A stretch of 64,000 nucleotides of DNA from Pseudanabaena sp. PCC 6802 (GCF_000332175.1 NZ_KB235914.1:317966-381965), one strand, 5' to 3'. Counted from the first letter of the stretch, positions 1-9,385 are shown. Notes: generated from the sequence alone by a model not told the origin. Translations and numbers: made by a program.

Positions 1-1363
1 CTTCTATGTTTTTAACTGCAACCCCTTCAACTGTCTCCTCATCTATCAAGCTAGCAATTCCCAACCAAAGAGCATCGGCAATTACTTCATTATTCTCCAT
101 ATATTCGTCAATGTCTTCCTCAACTGCTGCCATTTCATTATTGAAAGCCACCTCAATGGGATCTGGTGGCAATATTAGAGGGATGTCAGGAGATATTACG
201 TCTTTCTTGGTTGTAAAGTTCTCCGAACACCACATTAGCACTCTCCTGGCTGTGGGCTTTTCCTTGCCGATTTCTCTCAGTTCATCTACATCAAAAGGAT
301 AAACAGGATTTGGTGGCACTAATTCTTTCTCTTTATAAAATATAGCTAACCATTGAGAAACTAGATCTACCACGCTGTCAGGATTAAGATATTCCAGTTC
401 TAAAACTCGATCTGCTGTGCGATCGAAAGCTGCCCCTGCTACAGGTAACTGTTTGATCTGATCTCGGAAAGTATCAGGATATGTTGCCATCAGTAGCACG
501 CACCGTTTAATGCGGTTGCGTAGATCTTTCGCTAAGGCATACACAACCTGTGCTCTAGTAAACCCCCTTTTGTTATCGCCGGGGTCATCTAGCTCATCAA
601 AGCAGAACACAACAGTAATGTAGTCGCTGATCAGATCTAAGATTTGGCAGGCAAAGTTAAAAGATTCTACTTCTTGCTTCTGATTAGGAGAGTTGGGTAA
701 TCCCATCTCCACCGCTTTCCCATCAGCTAGGTCTTCTCCTGCTAACCAGTTAACTGCATAAGATTTATGGTGTTCAGAGAGCGTCCAAAGGATTGCCTTT
801 AACAAATAGGGGTTGTCAACGTCTGGCTTCTTTGGCAAAAGTGCTTTATGCAAACGGTCGATCCATGTAGGATCTTTAGCTAATTCCTTTGTAACACCAA
901 TTACCGCTTGCCTGGATGAGTAAGCTTTTTTAGACGTAACTTCTCGTAACAAGTTTACTGCAAGTTCTTGCCATTGCGAGACCTCCTGAGAACCTATTTT
1001 TTTGAGGCTTGAAACTAAGGTTTGTAAAAACTCATGCTTAATACAATCCGGGTTGCCATAATTACCCATATAGACGAAAAAAGCTTTACCATCTGCTTGA
1101 AGGAGATGACGAATACGGCTAATGATGTGGGTTTTACCTGTACCTTTCTCAGCAGTAATAGTAATACCAACCGAAGGAAGCTCACCTCTATCGACTTTAG
1201 TAATTGCCTCAAATACAACATCAGAAACCATAGCATTGATAGATGTTGCATCTGGGAAGCTTTTGCCCCATACATGCTGATGATCGGCAAATTTAATTGC
1301 AAAAAGATTAGAACCCTCGATTGCTTTACTGAGATCCTCAACTGACGATGATGAAGTTGTCAT
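1..1363 (-). CDS. P-loop AAA-type ATPase, 3' end beyond the window
   Basis: An uninterrupted frame of 454 codons starts at the ATG ending at 1363 and is still open at base 1, so the C-terminus is missing. Residues about 71-78 form a Walker A motif (AEKGTGKT). Near residue 255 a hydrophobic strand ends in FDELDD, a Walker B motif. A later segment (about residues 385-400, with ARRVL) looks like the lid or winged-helix part of STAND/ORC-like ATPases. The gene lies 56 bp downstream of the winged-helix-like gene on the same strand, so the two are probably co-transcribed. It contains no GCGATCGC octamer, unlike most genes here, which suggests recent acquisition. I do not recognise the family. A role in anti-phage defence or a mobile element is only an inference from the ATPase plus small DNA-binding-like partner. 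Confidence 0.7.
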   Translation of the reverse strand, partial: MTTSSSSVEDLSKAIEGSNLFAIKFADHQHVWGKSFPDATSINAMVSDVVFEAITKVDRGELPSVGITITAEKGTGKTHIISRIRHLLQADGKAFFVYMGNYGNPDCIKHEFLQTLVSSLKKIGSQEVSQWQELAVNLLREVTSKKAYSSRQAVIGVTKELAKDPTWIDRLHKALLPKKPDVDNPYLLKAILWTLSEHHKSYAVNWLAGEDLADGKAVEMGLPNSPNQKQEVESFNFACQILDLISDYITVVFCFDELDDPGDNKRGFTRAQVVYALAKDLRNRIKRCVLLMATYPDTFRDQIKQLPVAGAAFDRTADRVLELEYLNPDSVVDLVSQWLAIFYKEKELVPPNPVYPFDVDELREIGKEKPTARRVLMWCSENFTTKKDVISPDIPLILPPDPIEVAFNNEMAAVEEDIDEYMENNEVIADALWLGIASLIDEETVEGVAVKNIE

Positions 1364-1419
1364 AGAAATTAAGTTTGGTAAATGTGTGAGTAAATTAATA
1401 GTTTGAATAAGGCAGCTAA

Positions 1420-2112
1420 TCAGTGTGATTGGGTTAATATTTTGGCATAGCACCTCATACCACCAACTTTAGTCATGATCGAGTCCTCTAGCTTGTCAGT
1501 TGCACCATCTTCTAGCGCTCCACCTTGAAGCTGAAAAATATCATTAGTTTGCATTTCCAGCATCCAGTCATTAAATTGCGAACGGGTAACGCGATCGCCT
1601 ATTTCCCGCCTAATCCGATAAATCGGTACAAGACGATCGTAGTTGTAATCGCGGTTGAGGCGATCGTAAACCTCTAGGGCTAAAGCCTTAAACTCGTCAT
1701 AGGTGGCGATCGCTACTGCATTTGTTTGGCGATCGCCGATCTGGTTGCCAGCACCAGGTAAAGCATCGCCCAAATGCCGAATCCACTTCAGCAAAGCATT
1801 GGCAACGCTACTACCAACTTGGTTTTTCCCAAACGAAAAGTTCTCGTCTTTGAGACCAGAAGCAAGGACTTCCTGCCCGTAAGCGGTTATAGAAATCCGC
1901 GTAGCCCGTTTTTCTGTGGCAATTAAGATCGCATTTTCCTGTGACAAATTATCCAGAATTACTTGATAATCCTTAGATTTCTCACCGGATTTAACAATTT
2001 GCCGCATTAGGTCGCCTTTTTTAACCCCCTGTGCGCCCATATCCCACAAACCGAGCAGTAATCGTGTTTTAGCCAGTGCTGCATTAAACTTTGAGCTTTG
2101 CTGTTGTGACAT
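1420..2112 (-). CDS. Winged-helix-like protein, partner of the ATPase
   Basis: The protein has 230 residues with an ATG start at 2112. Residues about 10-80 have the pattern of a winged helix: an amphipathic start, a GVKKGDLMRQIVKSG helix, then a strand-rich part ending in TEKRATRISITAYGQEVLAS. A second helical unit near residues 150-200 (RLVPIYRIRREIGDRVTRSQFNDWM) looks like another winged helix. No catalytic motif is visible. It sits just upstream of the P-loop ATPase on the same strand with a 56-bp gap, so it may be that enzyme's specificity or DNA-binding subunit. I do not recognise the family; the DNA-binding reading is inference from the sequence pattern. Confidence 0.6.
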   Translation of the reverse strand: MSQQQSSKFNAALAKTRLLLGLWDMGAQGVKKGDLMRQIVKSGEKSKDYQVILDNLSQENAILIATEKRATRISITAYGQEVLASGLKDENFSFGKNQVGSSVANALLKWIRHLGDALPGAGNQIGDRQTNAVAIATYDEFKALALEVYDRLNRDYNYDRLVPIYRIRREIGDRVTRSQFNDWMLEMQTNDIFQLQGGALEDGATDKLEDSIMTKVGGMRCYAKILTQSH

Positions 2113-2390
2113 ATTGATATCTCATTAGATATGATTATTAAACCAGATAATTAGGGCAACTAGACCGCGATGTTAGCCAGAAATTATCAAGCATTATTTA
2201 GCTTAACCAAGTTTATTGGTATGGTTTTCAGCTACCATCTCAAGCCCACCAAAGATGTCAAACCTGGACATCCTGACCGATCGCACCCCAAAAACTTGCC
2301 AAATTACGATCTCTTTGCGATGTTTTGCGATCGCGGCAAAGCATCATCCGCAATTCCCCCATCAGACCTATCAATTCAGTGAAGGTGTAA

Positions 2391-3590
2391 TTATCGACTT
2401 CTTGACGCGGAAATGTCGTGGGAAGCTGCCCATTGGCTGATATCTTGACGGTTAATTGCTGCTGCCATCAAATCTGGGAATAGATCGGGGGTACAGGCGA
2501 AAGAAGGTACGCCAAATCCAGCGATCGCGGCTGTGTTGCGATGGTCGTAGGCAGGCGAACCATCATCGCTCAACGCCAACAAAGTAATGAACTGTACCCC
2601 CGACGCAACTAGAGTAGCAATGCGTTTGAGCATTTCCTCATTATTCCCACCCTCATATAGATCGCTAATCAAAACCAGAATGGTTTCCTGGGGTTGGCGT
2701 ACCAATCCTTGACAGTAGGCTAAAGCCCGATTGATATCCGTACCGCCGCCTAGCTGGGTACCAAATAAGACTTCGACCGGATCCTGTAGCATTTCAGTTA
2801 AATCGACTACTGCTGTATCGAAGACTACCATACTGGTTTTGACGGCTGGCAATGTCGCTAAGACAGCACTAAAAATGCCCGCATATACCACAGACGTAGC
2901 CATAGAGCCGCTCTGATCGACGCATAGAATGATATCGCGCAAAGAAGAGCGTTTGCGTCCATAGCCAATCTTAGTTTCAGGAATGATGGTGCGATAGTCC
3001 GGTTGATAATTTTTGAGATTGGTGCGAATTGTGCGATTCCAATCGATTTCATGATGACGGGGGCGGCGGTTGCGTGCGGCGCGGTTTAAGCTGCCCATTA
3101 CCGCCTGCCGCGTCGGGTTCTCTAGCTTGCGTTGTAATTCTTCAACGACTCGCCGCACCACAATGCGCGCAGTTTCCTTTGTCTTACTAGGCATAATGCC
3201 ACTGAGCGATAGCAAATTTGCTACTAGATGCACGTCTGGTTCGACTGCTTCTAGCATCTCTGGTTCCAGTAACATGCGCTGCAAGTTCAGTCGTTCCAAA
3301 GCATCCTGTTGCATCACTCTCACCACAGAAGCAGGGAAGTAGGAGCGAATGTCGCCCAACCAGCGCGCCACCTTTGGCGACGAGCTACCTAAGCCACCGG
3401 AGCGATCGCTGTCATAGAGGGCACTCAAGGCACCATCAATCGCCGCGTCCTGGCTGTTAAGACTAAAGCCTAACCCATCAGATCCTGCGCAAATACCATC
3501 AGCCGCTCCGCCACCGAGGATAAGTCTCCAGCGACGCAGGCGGGTTTCGGGGAATGGGTTATGGGGGTTGGGGAGAGAGGATTGAGACAT
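2391..3590 (-). CDS. VWA (MIDAS) domain protein, YehP-like
   Basis: The protein has 399 residues from the ATG at 3590; the frame continues upstream to 3641, but only to a non-ATG start that would add a poor leader. A VWA domain occupies about residues 215-375, with a complete MIDAS start DQSGS at residues 225-229 and GGGTD downstream. The N-terminal half is helical and carries no metal site. VWA proteins of this kind work with MoxR-type AAA+ ATPases in metal insertion or complex remodelling. Here the MoxR, DUF5682, DUF5691 and SWIM genes lie upstream on the same strand, which matches the E. coli yehL-yehM-yehP-yehQ set. A toxin-antitoxin pair separates this gene from the others. The N-terminal codons overlap a G-rich heptamer-like stretch. 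Confidence 0.85.
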   Translation of the reverse strand: MSQSSLPNPHNPFPETRLRRWRLILGGGAADGICAGSDGLGFSLNSQDAAIDGALSALYDSDRSGGLGSSSPKVARWLGDIRSYFPASVVRVMQQDALERLNLQRMLLEPEMLEAVEPDVHLVANLLSLSGIMPSKTKETARIVVRRVVEELQRKLENPTRQAVMGSLNRAARNRRPRHHEIDWNRTIRTNLKNYQPDYRTIIPETKIGYGRKRSSLRDIILCVDQSGSMATSVVYAGIFSAVLATLPAVKTSMVVFDTAVVDLTEMLQDPVEVLFGTQLGGGTDINRALAYCQGLVRQPQETILVLISDLYEGGNNEEMLKRIATLVASGVQFITLLALSDDGSPAYDHRNTAAIAGFGVPSFACTPDLFPDLMAAAINRQDISQWAASHDISASRSR

Positions 3591-3646
3591 GAATATATAG
3601 TTTTTTAGAATCTTGGGTTTGAGAACAAACTGCAATAACAATAGAT

Positions 3647-3910
3647 TTACCGATCGTAAATCTCTCGACGATGACCAATTTGATGGATAGTAACAACCTC
3701 TTCAGCAGCATTCGTAGAATAGATGATACGATAATCTCCAACTCTCAGCTTACAATATCCTGCTAGATCGCCCGCAAGACCTATGGGAGAGACTTGCTCA
3801 AAATTTGTAGCTAGCCATTTGATTTTCCGAGTAATACGAAGTTGAATAGCTCGATCGAGCGTAGCAAGATCGTTGAGTCCATCAGAAGTAAATGTTACTC
3901 TATAGCTCAT
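3647..3910 (-). CDS. RelE/ParE-family toxin
   Basis: The protein has 87 residues from the ATG at 3910; a TTG start at 3925 is also possible but lies further inside the antitoxin gene. The pattern is that of RelE/ParE toxins: an N-terminal strand (YRVTFTSDG), a long basic helix (RAIQLRITRKIKWL), then CKLRVGDYRIIYS and a C-terminal IHQIGHRREIY strand. Known members cleave ribosome-bound mRNA or inhibit gyrase. The start codon lies inside the upstream antitoxin gene, so translation is probably coupled. The pair sits between two genes of a MoxR-VWA cluster, which is unusual. Confidence 0.85.
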   Translation of the reverse strand: MSYRVTFTSDGLNDLATLDRAIQLRITRKIKWLATNFEQVSPIGLAGDLAGYCKLRVGDYRIIYSTNAAEEVVTIHQIGHRREIYDR

Positions 3911-4112
3911 CCCAGTCGATTCCAATTGTTTTCAAGGCATCTTCAGCAGAAATAGTTAGTTGGGGATGCTGGTTATGCCTCAATAGGCGCTCGACAACTT
4001 CTGGCCGTAAATTTTTTCCCCAATCTGGATCCCTATACTCCTCTAATACCTCGGTTACTACTTCCCGAATTAATGCTCGAAACTGCTCGGTAGTCAGGTC
4101 TTTTACTTGCAT
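3900..4112 (-). CDS. Antitoxin of the RelE/ParE pair
   Basis: This is a 70-residue acidic protein with an ATG at 4112. It starts MQVKDLTTEQFRALIREVV, a helical segment typical of small cyanobacterial antitoxins, and ends in an extended acidic tail (ALKTIGIDWDEL) that would wrap around the toxin. Its last codons overlap the toxin start by 11 bases. No DNA-binding fold is obvious in so short a protein. Assignment as antitoxin rests mainly on size, acidity, order and overlap with a clear RelE/ParE-type gene. Confidence 0.75.
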   Translation of the reverse strand: MQVKDLTTEQFRALIREVVTEVLEEYRDPDWGKNLRPEVVERLLRHNQHPQLTISAEDALKTIGIDWDEL

Positions 4113-4154
4113 AATTTTTTCGCTTATTGTCTTAAATTCTAGTGTAACCTTAGT

Positions 4155-6593
4155 TCACAGTTCTTTGACACCAAGTAGCTGAGCTACAAGCGGGAGGACG
4201 GTATCAGCGCGATCGCGATCTAGGTCTATAGCGCTGCTGCCAGTAATTGCTGTGCTGGAGTCTCCACGTTTGACGCGCTCTCCCATTTGGCGACGTTCGG
4301 GGGCGGGAAAAGTAGAGAAGGTGCGGCGGAGGAGCGGTAGCAGGATGGTAAACGTGTCGTCAGTCAAGCTGGCGACCCAGGCATCCAAAACTTGCCACAG
4401 GCGATCGTCGTGCAGGAGAATGAGACCGCTGCCTTTTAGAAATCCTTCCACCCAGGCGGCAGCGATCGCGGGTTCGCTGGCGGTGGAGAGCGCGAGTCCC
4501 ATGCGAGTTCCCACCGATTCTGTGGTAAAAATGCCCGCATCGAGTAAGATGCGACAGCAACGTCCCGCTAGAAGCCCGTGCAATCCCTGTCGATCTGCCA
4601 TCTGTGCCAATACTGCTTGCCACGATTCGAGCATCTCAGGGTTTTGTAGTAACATCACCGCACTATTCACTTCAACGATGCGATCGTACATAGCAGTCGC
4701 AGCTTCATCATTCAAAGAGGAGCAGGCAAAGGGTAATCCCACACAAATGCGAGCGACTAAGCCATCAACTACGTATTTGATAATCTCCGTATCAATTTGG
4801 CGCACGTTGCCATAGCGCAATACATTTGCTAGCGGCGGCAAAGCTGCCATCAGGTGAGCGATATCTGTGGCGATCGCTGCTTCTGCTTGCAGGCGCACCA
4901 TCAGGTAGCTGGCAGCATCAATTAGATTCGCCAGTAGGGTCTTATCCACCAGATCGGTGAGAGTAGGAAGATCGATGGCTCGATTCGCCAGATCGCGCGT
5001 ACGGGCGATTGCAGCTTCCTCAATGGTTTTACCCCAAATACTAGCTTCAATTAGCTGTACGGCCAGTTCTGGCTGCCACTGCAAGCGCCACTGTTCTTTG
5101 AAAGTGCCCTTACCTGAGGTGTATTGCTGGCTCCCCCAAGGGATATCGAGCAAAAGGAGGCGATGGAGTAGTTGCGATCGCTCAAGGTCGTTAGCGTTGC
5201 GTAAATCCAGATCGAGTTGGCGAGCAGAGGCTTCGGCCTTTAGGCGCAAACGCTTCTGCTGTTTGAGCAAGTCCTGCTGCAAAGGCACCATCGGTGTATC
5301 GTCCGGCACTTCGCCCATCCGTTCCCCGACGATTAGTTTTTCGCGAATCAGTTGCATTGGTAGAGGATCGCCAAAACATAAAACGGCTTGTACCGCTTCA
5401 TTGAGTTCGGGAAGTCCTGGAAGGGGGCGATCGCGCAGTGCCGCCAGAGATTCTGCCAGCCGCACGGCTTCGATAACGCTGGCGGAGGAGGCATCGATAT
5501 CTTGCGATCGTAGAAGTCGAGCAACATTGACAATCCAACGGGTGGTGATTTGGGGGTTAGATGATAGGAGTTGGGGGTTGGGGGTTGGGGGTTGATGCAG
5601 GGGTTTAGCATTTGCCGTGAGTTCTTGTGTTTGATGCGAAGACTGTTGGACAAATGCTAAACCTTTACTGGATTCCCAGAGGTGGTGATACCAGCCGGGG
5701 GAGTCGATGCCTGCGCCGTAGCCACTGGTGAAACAGAGTCGCCCGTAAGTCCAGGGCACCCAGGTTACTTCTACCTTGATTTTGGGGAGTCCTTTCAGTA
5801 AGGCAGCATCTGTTTTGGCTGGAGGCATCTGGGCGAGGGAGGGAGCGTGCCAAGCTCCACAGACGACAGCGATTCGCTCCTTACCTTCGGCTTGGGCAGC
5901 GCGGATGCATTGTCGCATGTAGGCTTCGCGCTGTCGCTCGATCGAGCGATCGGGAAGTTCTAGGGCTTGGCTGATTTCTCGATTTTCTCGATCTAGTTCC
6001 TGCTTAAGTTCTTTGCCAGGATCTAGATCTAGCTCCTGTCTGAGTGCTGTCATCGCTTCCAGGATGCCAGCAAACAGATCGGTGCTATCTCTGCGGTGCT
6101 CTACCATGTATTCCCACCACCGCTCGCCATCGTTGAATCCTGCTGCTTCGGCGAGATATTTGAGAGGATCTTGAGCGATCGCACGTTCGGGATTGTCAGG
6201 CGGTGATTCCAGAGTGGAGGGATTAGGAAGATCGGCGGGATCTAGAGAGTTGGAAGTTGGGAGTTGAGAATTAGCTATGGCAAGGCGATGGATTTGCGGG
6301 AGGTCGATGAAGCGAACGGGGATATTGCGCGTTAGTCCGTAATGGAGAGCCTGCCATTCTGGGGAAAAGATGGCGAAGGGGTAATAAACAGCTTGCTGTA
6401 ATTGTTCGGGAGCGTAGATCAGCAGGGCAACTGGTGGCTTCATGTCCGCATGTGTTAGTAGCGGCAGAATAGGCTGAGCTTCAGGTGGACCTTCTACTAA
6501 AATCGCATCGGGTTGTAGTTGCTCTAAAGCATAAACTAAGCTGCGCGCCGAGCCTGGCCCGTGGTGGCGGATGCCGAAAACATGGATTCCCAT
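4155..6593 (-). CDS. DUF5682 protein, YehM-like, with repeat-derived insertions
   Basis: The protein has 812 residues with an ATG at 6593 that overlaps the stop of the MoxR gene (TAATG). The N-terminus HVFGIRHHGPGSARS (residues 4-18) and VVCGAWHAPSL near residue 250 are typical of DUF5682 (E. coli YehM). The family's biochemical role is unknown; it is genetically linked to MoxR ATPases and VWA proteins. Two stretches look inserted. One is a heptamer-encoded run at residues about 109-115 (6248-6268). The other is a 65-bp palindromic element plus GGTTGGG heptamers at residues about 310-342 (5569-5664), read in frame as KGLAFV...NAKPLH. These should lie in surface loops if the protein is functional, since no frameshift results. 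Confidence 0.85.
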   Translation of the reverse strand: MGIHVFGIRHHGPGSARSLVYALEQLQPDAILVEGPPEAQPILPLLTHADMKPPVALLIYAPEQLQQAVYYPFAIFSPEWQALHYGLTRNIPVRFIDLPQIHRLAIANSQLPTSNSLDPADLPNPSTLESPPDNPERAIAQDPLKYLAEAAGFNDGERWWEYMVEHRRDSTDLFAGILEAMTALRQELDLDPGKELKQELDRENREISQALELPDRSIERQREAYMRQCIRAAQAEGKERIAVVCGAWHAPSLAQMPPAKTDAALLKGLPKIKVEVTWVPWTYGRLCFTSGYGAGIDSPGWYHHLWESSKGLAFVQQSSHQTQELTANAKPLHQPPTPNPQLLSSNPQITTRWIVNVARLLRSQDIDASSASVIEAVRLAESLAALRDRPLPGLPELNEAVQAVLCFGDPLPMQLIREKLIVGERMGEVPDDTPMVPLQQDLLKQQKRLRLKAEASARQLDLDLRNANDLERSQLLHRLLLLDIPWGSQQYTSGKGTFKEQWRLQWQPELAVQLIEASIWGKTIEEAAIARTRDLANRAIDLPTLTDLVDKTLLANLIDAASYLMVRLQAEAAIATDIAHLMAALPPLANVLRYGNVRQIDTEIIKYVVDGLVARICVGLPFACSSLNDEAATAMYDRIVEVNSAVMLLQNPEMLESWQAVLAQMADRQGLHGLLAGRCCRILLDAGIFTTESVGTRMGLALSTASEPAIAAAWVEGFLKGSGLILLHDDRLWQVLDAWVASLTDDTFTILLPLLRRTFSTFPAPERRQMGERVKRGDSSTAITGSSAIDLDRDRADTVLPLVAQLLGVKEL
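5569..5596. repeat. Heptanucleotide tandem repeat (GGTTGGG) in a coding sequence
   Basis: Four consecutive heptamers (AGTTGGG, GGTTGGG twice, GGTTGAT) are present. On the coding strand they read as a Pro/Asn/Thr-rich peptide. A second degenerate run of three heptamers (AGTTGGA, AGTTGGG, AGTTGAG) lies in the same gene at 6248-6268. Such short tandem heptamers are known as STRR sequences in cyanobacteria, usually between genes. Confidence 0.75.
5600..5664. repeat. 65-bp palindromic element, copy 1 (inside a coding sequence)
   Basis: The left arm GGGGTTTAGCATTTG (5600-5614) and the right arm CAAATGCTAAACC (5651-5663) form an inverted repeat around a 36-bp variable centre. The same arms with the same 65-bp total length occur at 9386-9450 and 36728-36792. 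This copy lies inside the DUF5682 gene and is translated in frame, contributing about 22 residues. It directly adjoins GGTTGGG heptamers at 5569-5596. Confidence 0.85.
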
Positions 6594-7759
6594 TACTCTG
6601 CCTCCCTACCCGCCCGATAGATATCCTTCCAGCCATCTCGCTCTTTGATTACGGTTTCCAGATATTCTCTCCAGACAATCTGGTCTTGCACGGGGTCTTT
6701 GATGACGGCACCGAGCAACCCGGAAATTAAATCGCCCGATCGCAGATATCCATCGCCGAAATGTGCGGCTAGTGCCAGACCGCTATTCACGACAGAAATT
6801 GCTTCGGCGGTACTGAGCGTACCGCTGGGAGACTTAAGCTTGGTTTTACCATCCTGGGTAACGCCGTTGCGCAATTCGCGGAAGATGGTGACGACGCGAC
6901 GGATTTCCTCAAGGGCAGGTGGTTCGGCGGGGAGTTCCAGGGCGCGACCGAGACTCTCGACGCGGCGCTGGACGATTTCGACTTCCTCGGCTTCAGTATC
7001 GGGGACAGGGAGAATGACGGTATTGAAACGGCGCTTGAGGGCGCTGGACAATTCGTTAACGCCGCGATCGCGATTGTTCGCCGTGGCAATTACATTGAAT
7101 CCTTTACTTGCCTGTACTTCCGAATTGAGTTCGGGGATGGGAAGGGTTTTCTCGGAGAGAATGGTAATGAGAGTATCCTGCACGTCGGAGGGAATGCGGG
7201 TTAATTCCTCTACGCGAGCAATTTTGCCATCGTTCATGGCTCGCATCATGGGACTATCTACCAATGCCTGTCGTGAGGGGCCTTCAGCCAGGAGTCTGGC
7301 ATAGTTCCAACCGTAGCGAATCGCTTCTTCGCTCGTGCCTGCAGTGCCTTGAATCAGGAGAGTGGAATCTCCAGCGATCGCCGCAGCCAGATGCTCGGAT
7401 ACCCAGGATTTCGCAGTACCGGGTACGCCGTATAGAAGTAGAGCGCGATCGGTGGTCAAGGTGGCGATCGCGATTTCCATTAAGCGTTTATTGCCGATAT
7501 ATTTGGGCGATACCTCGAACCCGTTGTCGAGTTTACCACCTAAGAGATAGGTCGATACTGCCCAAGGTGAAAGCTTCCAATTGGGGGGACGTTGCTTGGT
7601 ATCCGCTTTGGCTAATTCCTCTAGTTCGTGGGCAAACTGCTGTTCGGCGTGTTGGCGCAGTAGCGCACCATCAAGTTCTACGCTTGCTTGCGCCTTTGGG
7701 GGAGTCTCCTTTGACTTGGCAGTTTTCGAGGTTTTGACAGGTTGTTTCTCATCGCTCAT
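6593..7759 (-). CDS. MoxR-type AAA+ ATPase, YehL-like
   Basis: The protein has 388 residues with an ATG at 7759. The Walker A motif is GVPGTAKS at residues 111-118. A Walker B-like LTRIPSDVQDTLITILSE region and a sensor motif (NVIATANNRDRGVNELSSAL) follow, then the Arg-rich segment ALKRRF. This order is characteristic of MoxR AAA+ proteins, ring ATPases that act as chaperones together with VWA proteins. The first 60 residues are charged and of low complexity. The stop overlaps the start of the DUF5682 gene, and the DUF5691 gene ends 15 bp upstream, so the genes are one transcription unit. The neighbour set places it in the YehL branch of MoxR proteins. Confidence 0.9.
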   Translation of the reverse strand: MSDEKQPVKTSKTAKSKETPPKAQASVELDGALLRQHAEQQFAHELEELAKADTKQRPPNWKLSPWAVSTYLLGGKLDNGFEVSPKYIGNKRLMEIAIATLTTDRALLLYGVPGTAKSWVSEHLAAAIAGDSTLLIQGTAGTSEEAIRYGWNYARLLAEGPSRQALVDSPMMRAMNDGKIARVEELTRIPSDVQDTLITILSEKTLPIPELNSEVQASKGFNVIATANNRDRGVNELSSALKRRFNTVILPVPDTEAEEVEIVQRRVESLGRALELPAEPPALEEIRRVVTIFRELRNGVTQDGKTKLKSPSGTLSTAEAISVVNSGLALAAHFGDGYLRSGDLISGLLGAVIKDPVQDQIVWREYLETVIKERDGWKDIYRAGREAE

Positions 7760-7774
7760 AAGAGTTAATTCCTA

Positions 7775-9334
7775 TTATCCATTATTAATTGCTTCTAACA
7801 TTTCTTGTCGTAGTTTGACAATCCCTAGAGACTCATCTATAGTTCTTAATATAGAGTTTTTGACATAATCATTATATTCAGTGGTTTCACTTTGTTCGAC
7901 TTGCTGACGCGTGTCGCTCAATAAAGCTACTAACTGGTGAATTTGAGTCGGTGCCATGTATCTAGCGCATCCCCATAGAAATGGATCGAGTCTTCTATCA
8001 TATCGATTGTTATTCTGTTCGATTTCCTGCTTGAAGCTATCTAAAGCTACCTGAGTTACTCCCCCGCTCCAAATTGCCTTATCCTTAAATAGCAAAATTC
8101 CAGCTAGATTGGAGGTAACACCTTGCGATTTTATAGCTTCCAGCGCGATCGCCTCCTGTCGCTCGTATGGTAGAGATTTAAACATCTGGTAGATATTCGG
8201 CATTAAAGGTTGCAGAATTGATGCAGCGTTGGATGTAAATATAGCTTCGATCCAGGCAATATCTTTTTGACGCGATGCTGCTAGCGCCAGCCCCCTTAAT
8301 ACTATCTCATCCGATCGCTTGTGTTGCGCAACTTCCATTAGTTCTGAGGGAGTCTTAGACCAGATTTGTGCCCAAAGCGATAGCGGGGTAGATGCTAGCA
8401 TTTGTTGCAACCACCACGATTTATCTCCTAATTTACTATCTTGACTTTTTGGTTCGATTCCGTCACGGATCGTACTTTTGTCACCCACTTCAGATAAAGT
8501 TACCTGAAAAAATGACTCGCCCTTTTTACTCACAATCTCAAGTGCAGATTTAACCCGCTCAGTCATGCGCTGGCATAGACGCGACTCGGGTAGGCAAGAT
8601 AAATGCTCCGCAGCAACGCGGCGGACTTCCTTACTGCGATCGTCGAGGGCAGATTCTAGAAATGGTTCATCCACCATGCTTAAGCCGATCTCCAAAGTTT
8701 CCAAAAACTTGGAGCGATCGCCTGCGGTCTCGCTTTTCCACGTACCTTCCAAATATTCCCTAGCGCGATTAGCATCCCGCTGGCGCTGAACTCTGAACCA
8801 GATTAATCTCTCTTTGAGATTGCCTGTTTCCCATACAGTTTCGCGATCGTCAACTGTTACATAGTTCCATTCAGGGTTTTGCGCCGCCAACCATATGCCC
8901 CGCTTACCCAACACAGGGACGATCGCAGCATGTAAATCTCCCAAAGCCTTACCCAAAGATAGCAAGCGCTCCAGACTAGTTTCCGGTACCCGTTGTCCCA
9001 TCTTTGCTACTGCTCTTACGAATTCGGGTAAGATCTCCAGATTTGCTCTATTTGTATCGCTGAGGATTAACTGTAAGTAGTAAGCAGCGCGATCGCTACA
9101 GCATGGTAAATCTTCAAGATCGCAGGGCTGTGGTAATGGAATATCAGTAGTTTTAAGTTTCTGTCCCAGTTTGTGATGCAGCGTAATTGCTGCGGCTACA
9201 CTTAGCAAAGCAGTTTCTGGGTTGGCAGGATCGATTTTGGCTATCAATTCGCCAAGTTTTCCGTCTGCAATTGGAGGTGTAAAAGGTTGGCGTTCGGTAC
9301 CGATTAGGGCTGTGGCGACGATGTTTTGGAGCAT
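7775..9334 (-). CDS. DUF5691 protein of the MoxR-VWA cluster
   Basis: I chose the ATG at 9334, giving 519 residues that begin MLQNIVATALIGTERQPF, a typical opening of this family. The longer frame to 9430 would translate the 65-bp palindromic element and G-rich heptamers and is probably not real. The protein is largely helical, with HEAT-like segments (LDDRSKEVRRVAAEHLSCL) around residues 230-280. No catalytic motif is visible. Its place between the SWIM and MoxR genes is the usual one for this family; its role is unknown, and a scaffold function is only an inference from the helical repeats. Confidence 0.8.
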   Translation of the reverse strand: MLQNIVATALIGTERQPFTPPIADGKLGELIAKIDPANPETALLSVAAAITLHHKLGQKLKTTDIPLPQPCDLEDLPCCSDRAAYYLQLILSDTNRANLEILPEFVRAVAKMGQRVPETSLERLLSLGKALGDLHAAIVPVLGKRGIWLAAQNPEWNYVTVDDRETVWETGNLKERLIWFRVQRQRDANRAREYLEGTWKSETAGDRSKFLETLEIGLSMVDEPFLESALDDRSKEVRRVAAEHLSCLPESRLCQRMTERVKSALEIVSKKGESFFQVTLSEVGDKSTIRDGIEPKSQDSKLGDKSWWLQQMLASTPLSLWAQIWSKTPSELMEVAQHKRSDEIVLRGLALAASRQKDIAWIEAIFTSNAASILQPLMPNIYQMFKSLPYERQEAIALEAIKSQGVTSNLAGILLFKDKAIWSGGVTQVALDSFKQEIEQNNNRYDRRLDPFLWGCARYMAPTQIHQLVALLSDTRQQVEQSETTEYNDYVKNSILRTIDESLGIVKLRQEMLEAINNG

Positions 9335-9385
9335 GGTGGGGGTTGGGTGATAGGGGTTGAGGGTTTGGTGATAGGCGTTAACGCA

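Noticed and set aside
1015-1345. Frames of about 100 residues on both strands inside the left-edge ATPase
   Set aside because: They are shadows of the 454-codon ATPase frame, which has Walker motifs and no stop.
2170-2440. Two overlapping short rightward frames before the VWA gene
   Set aside because: No ribosome-binding site, low-complexity composition with HIP1-like words, and overlap with the 3' end of the VWA gene; not convincing as genes.
4252-5595. Long rightward frames inside the DUF5682 gene
   Set aside because: Arg/Ser-rich antisense shadows of a clear 812-residue protein.
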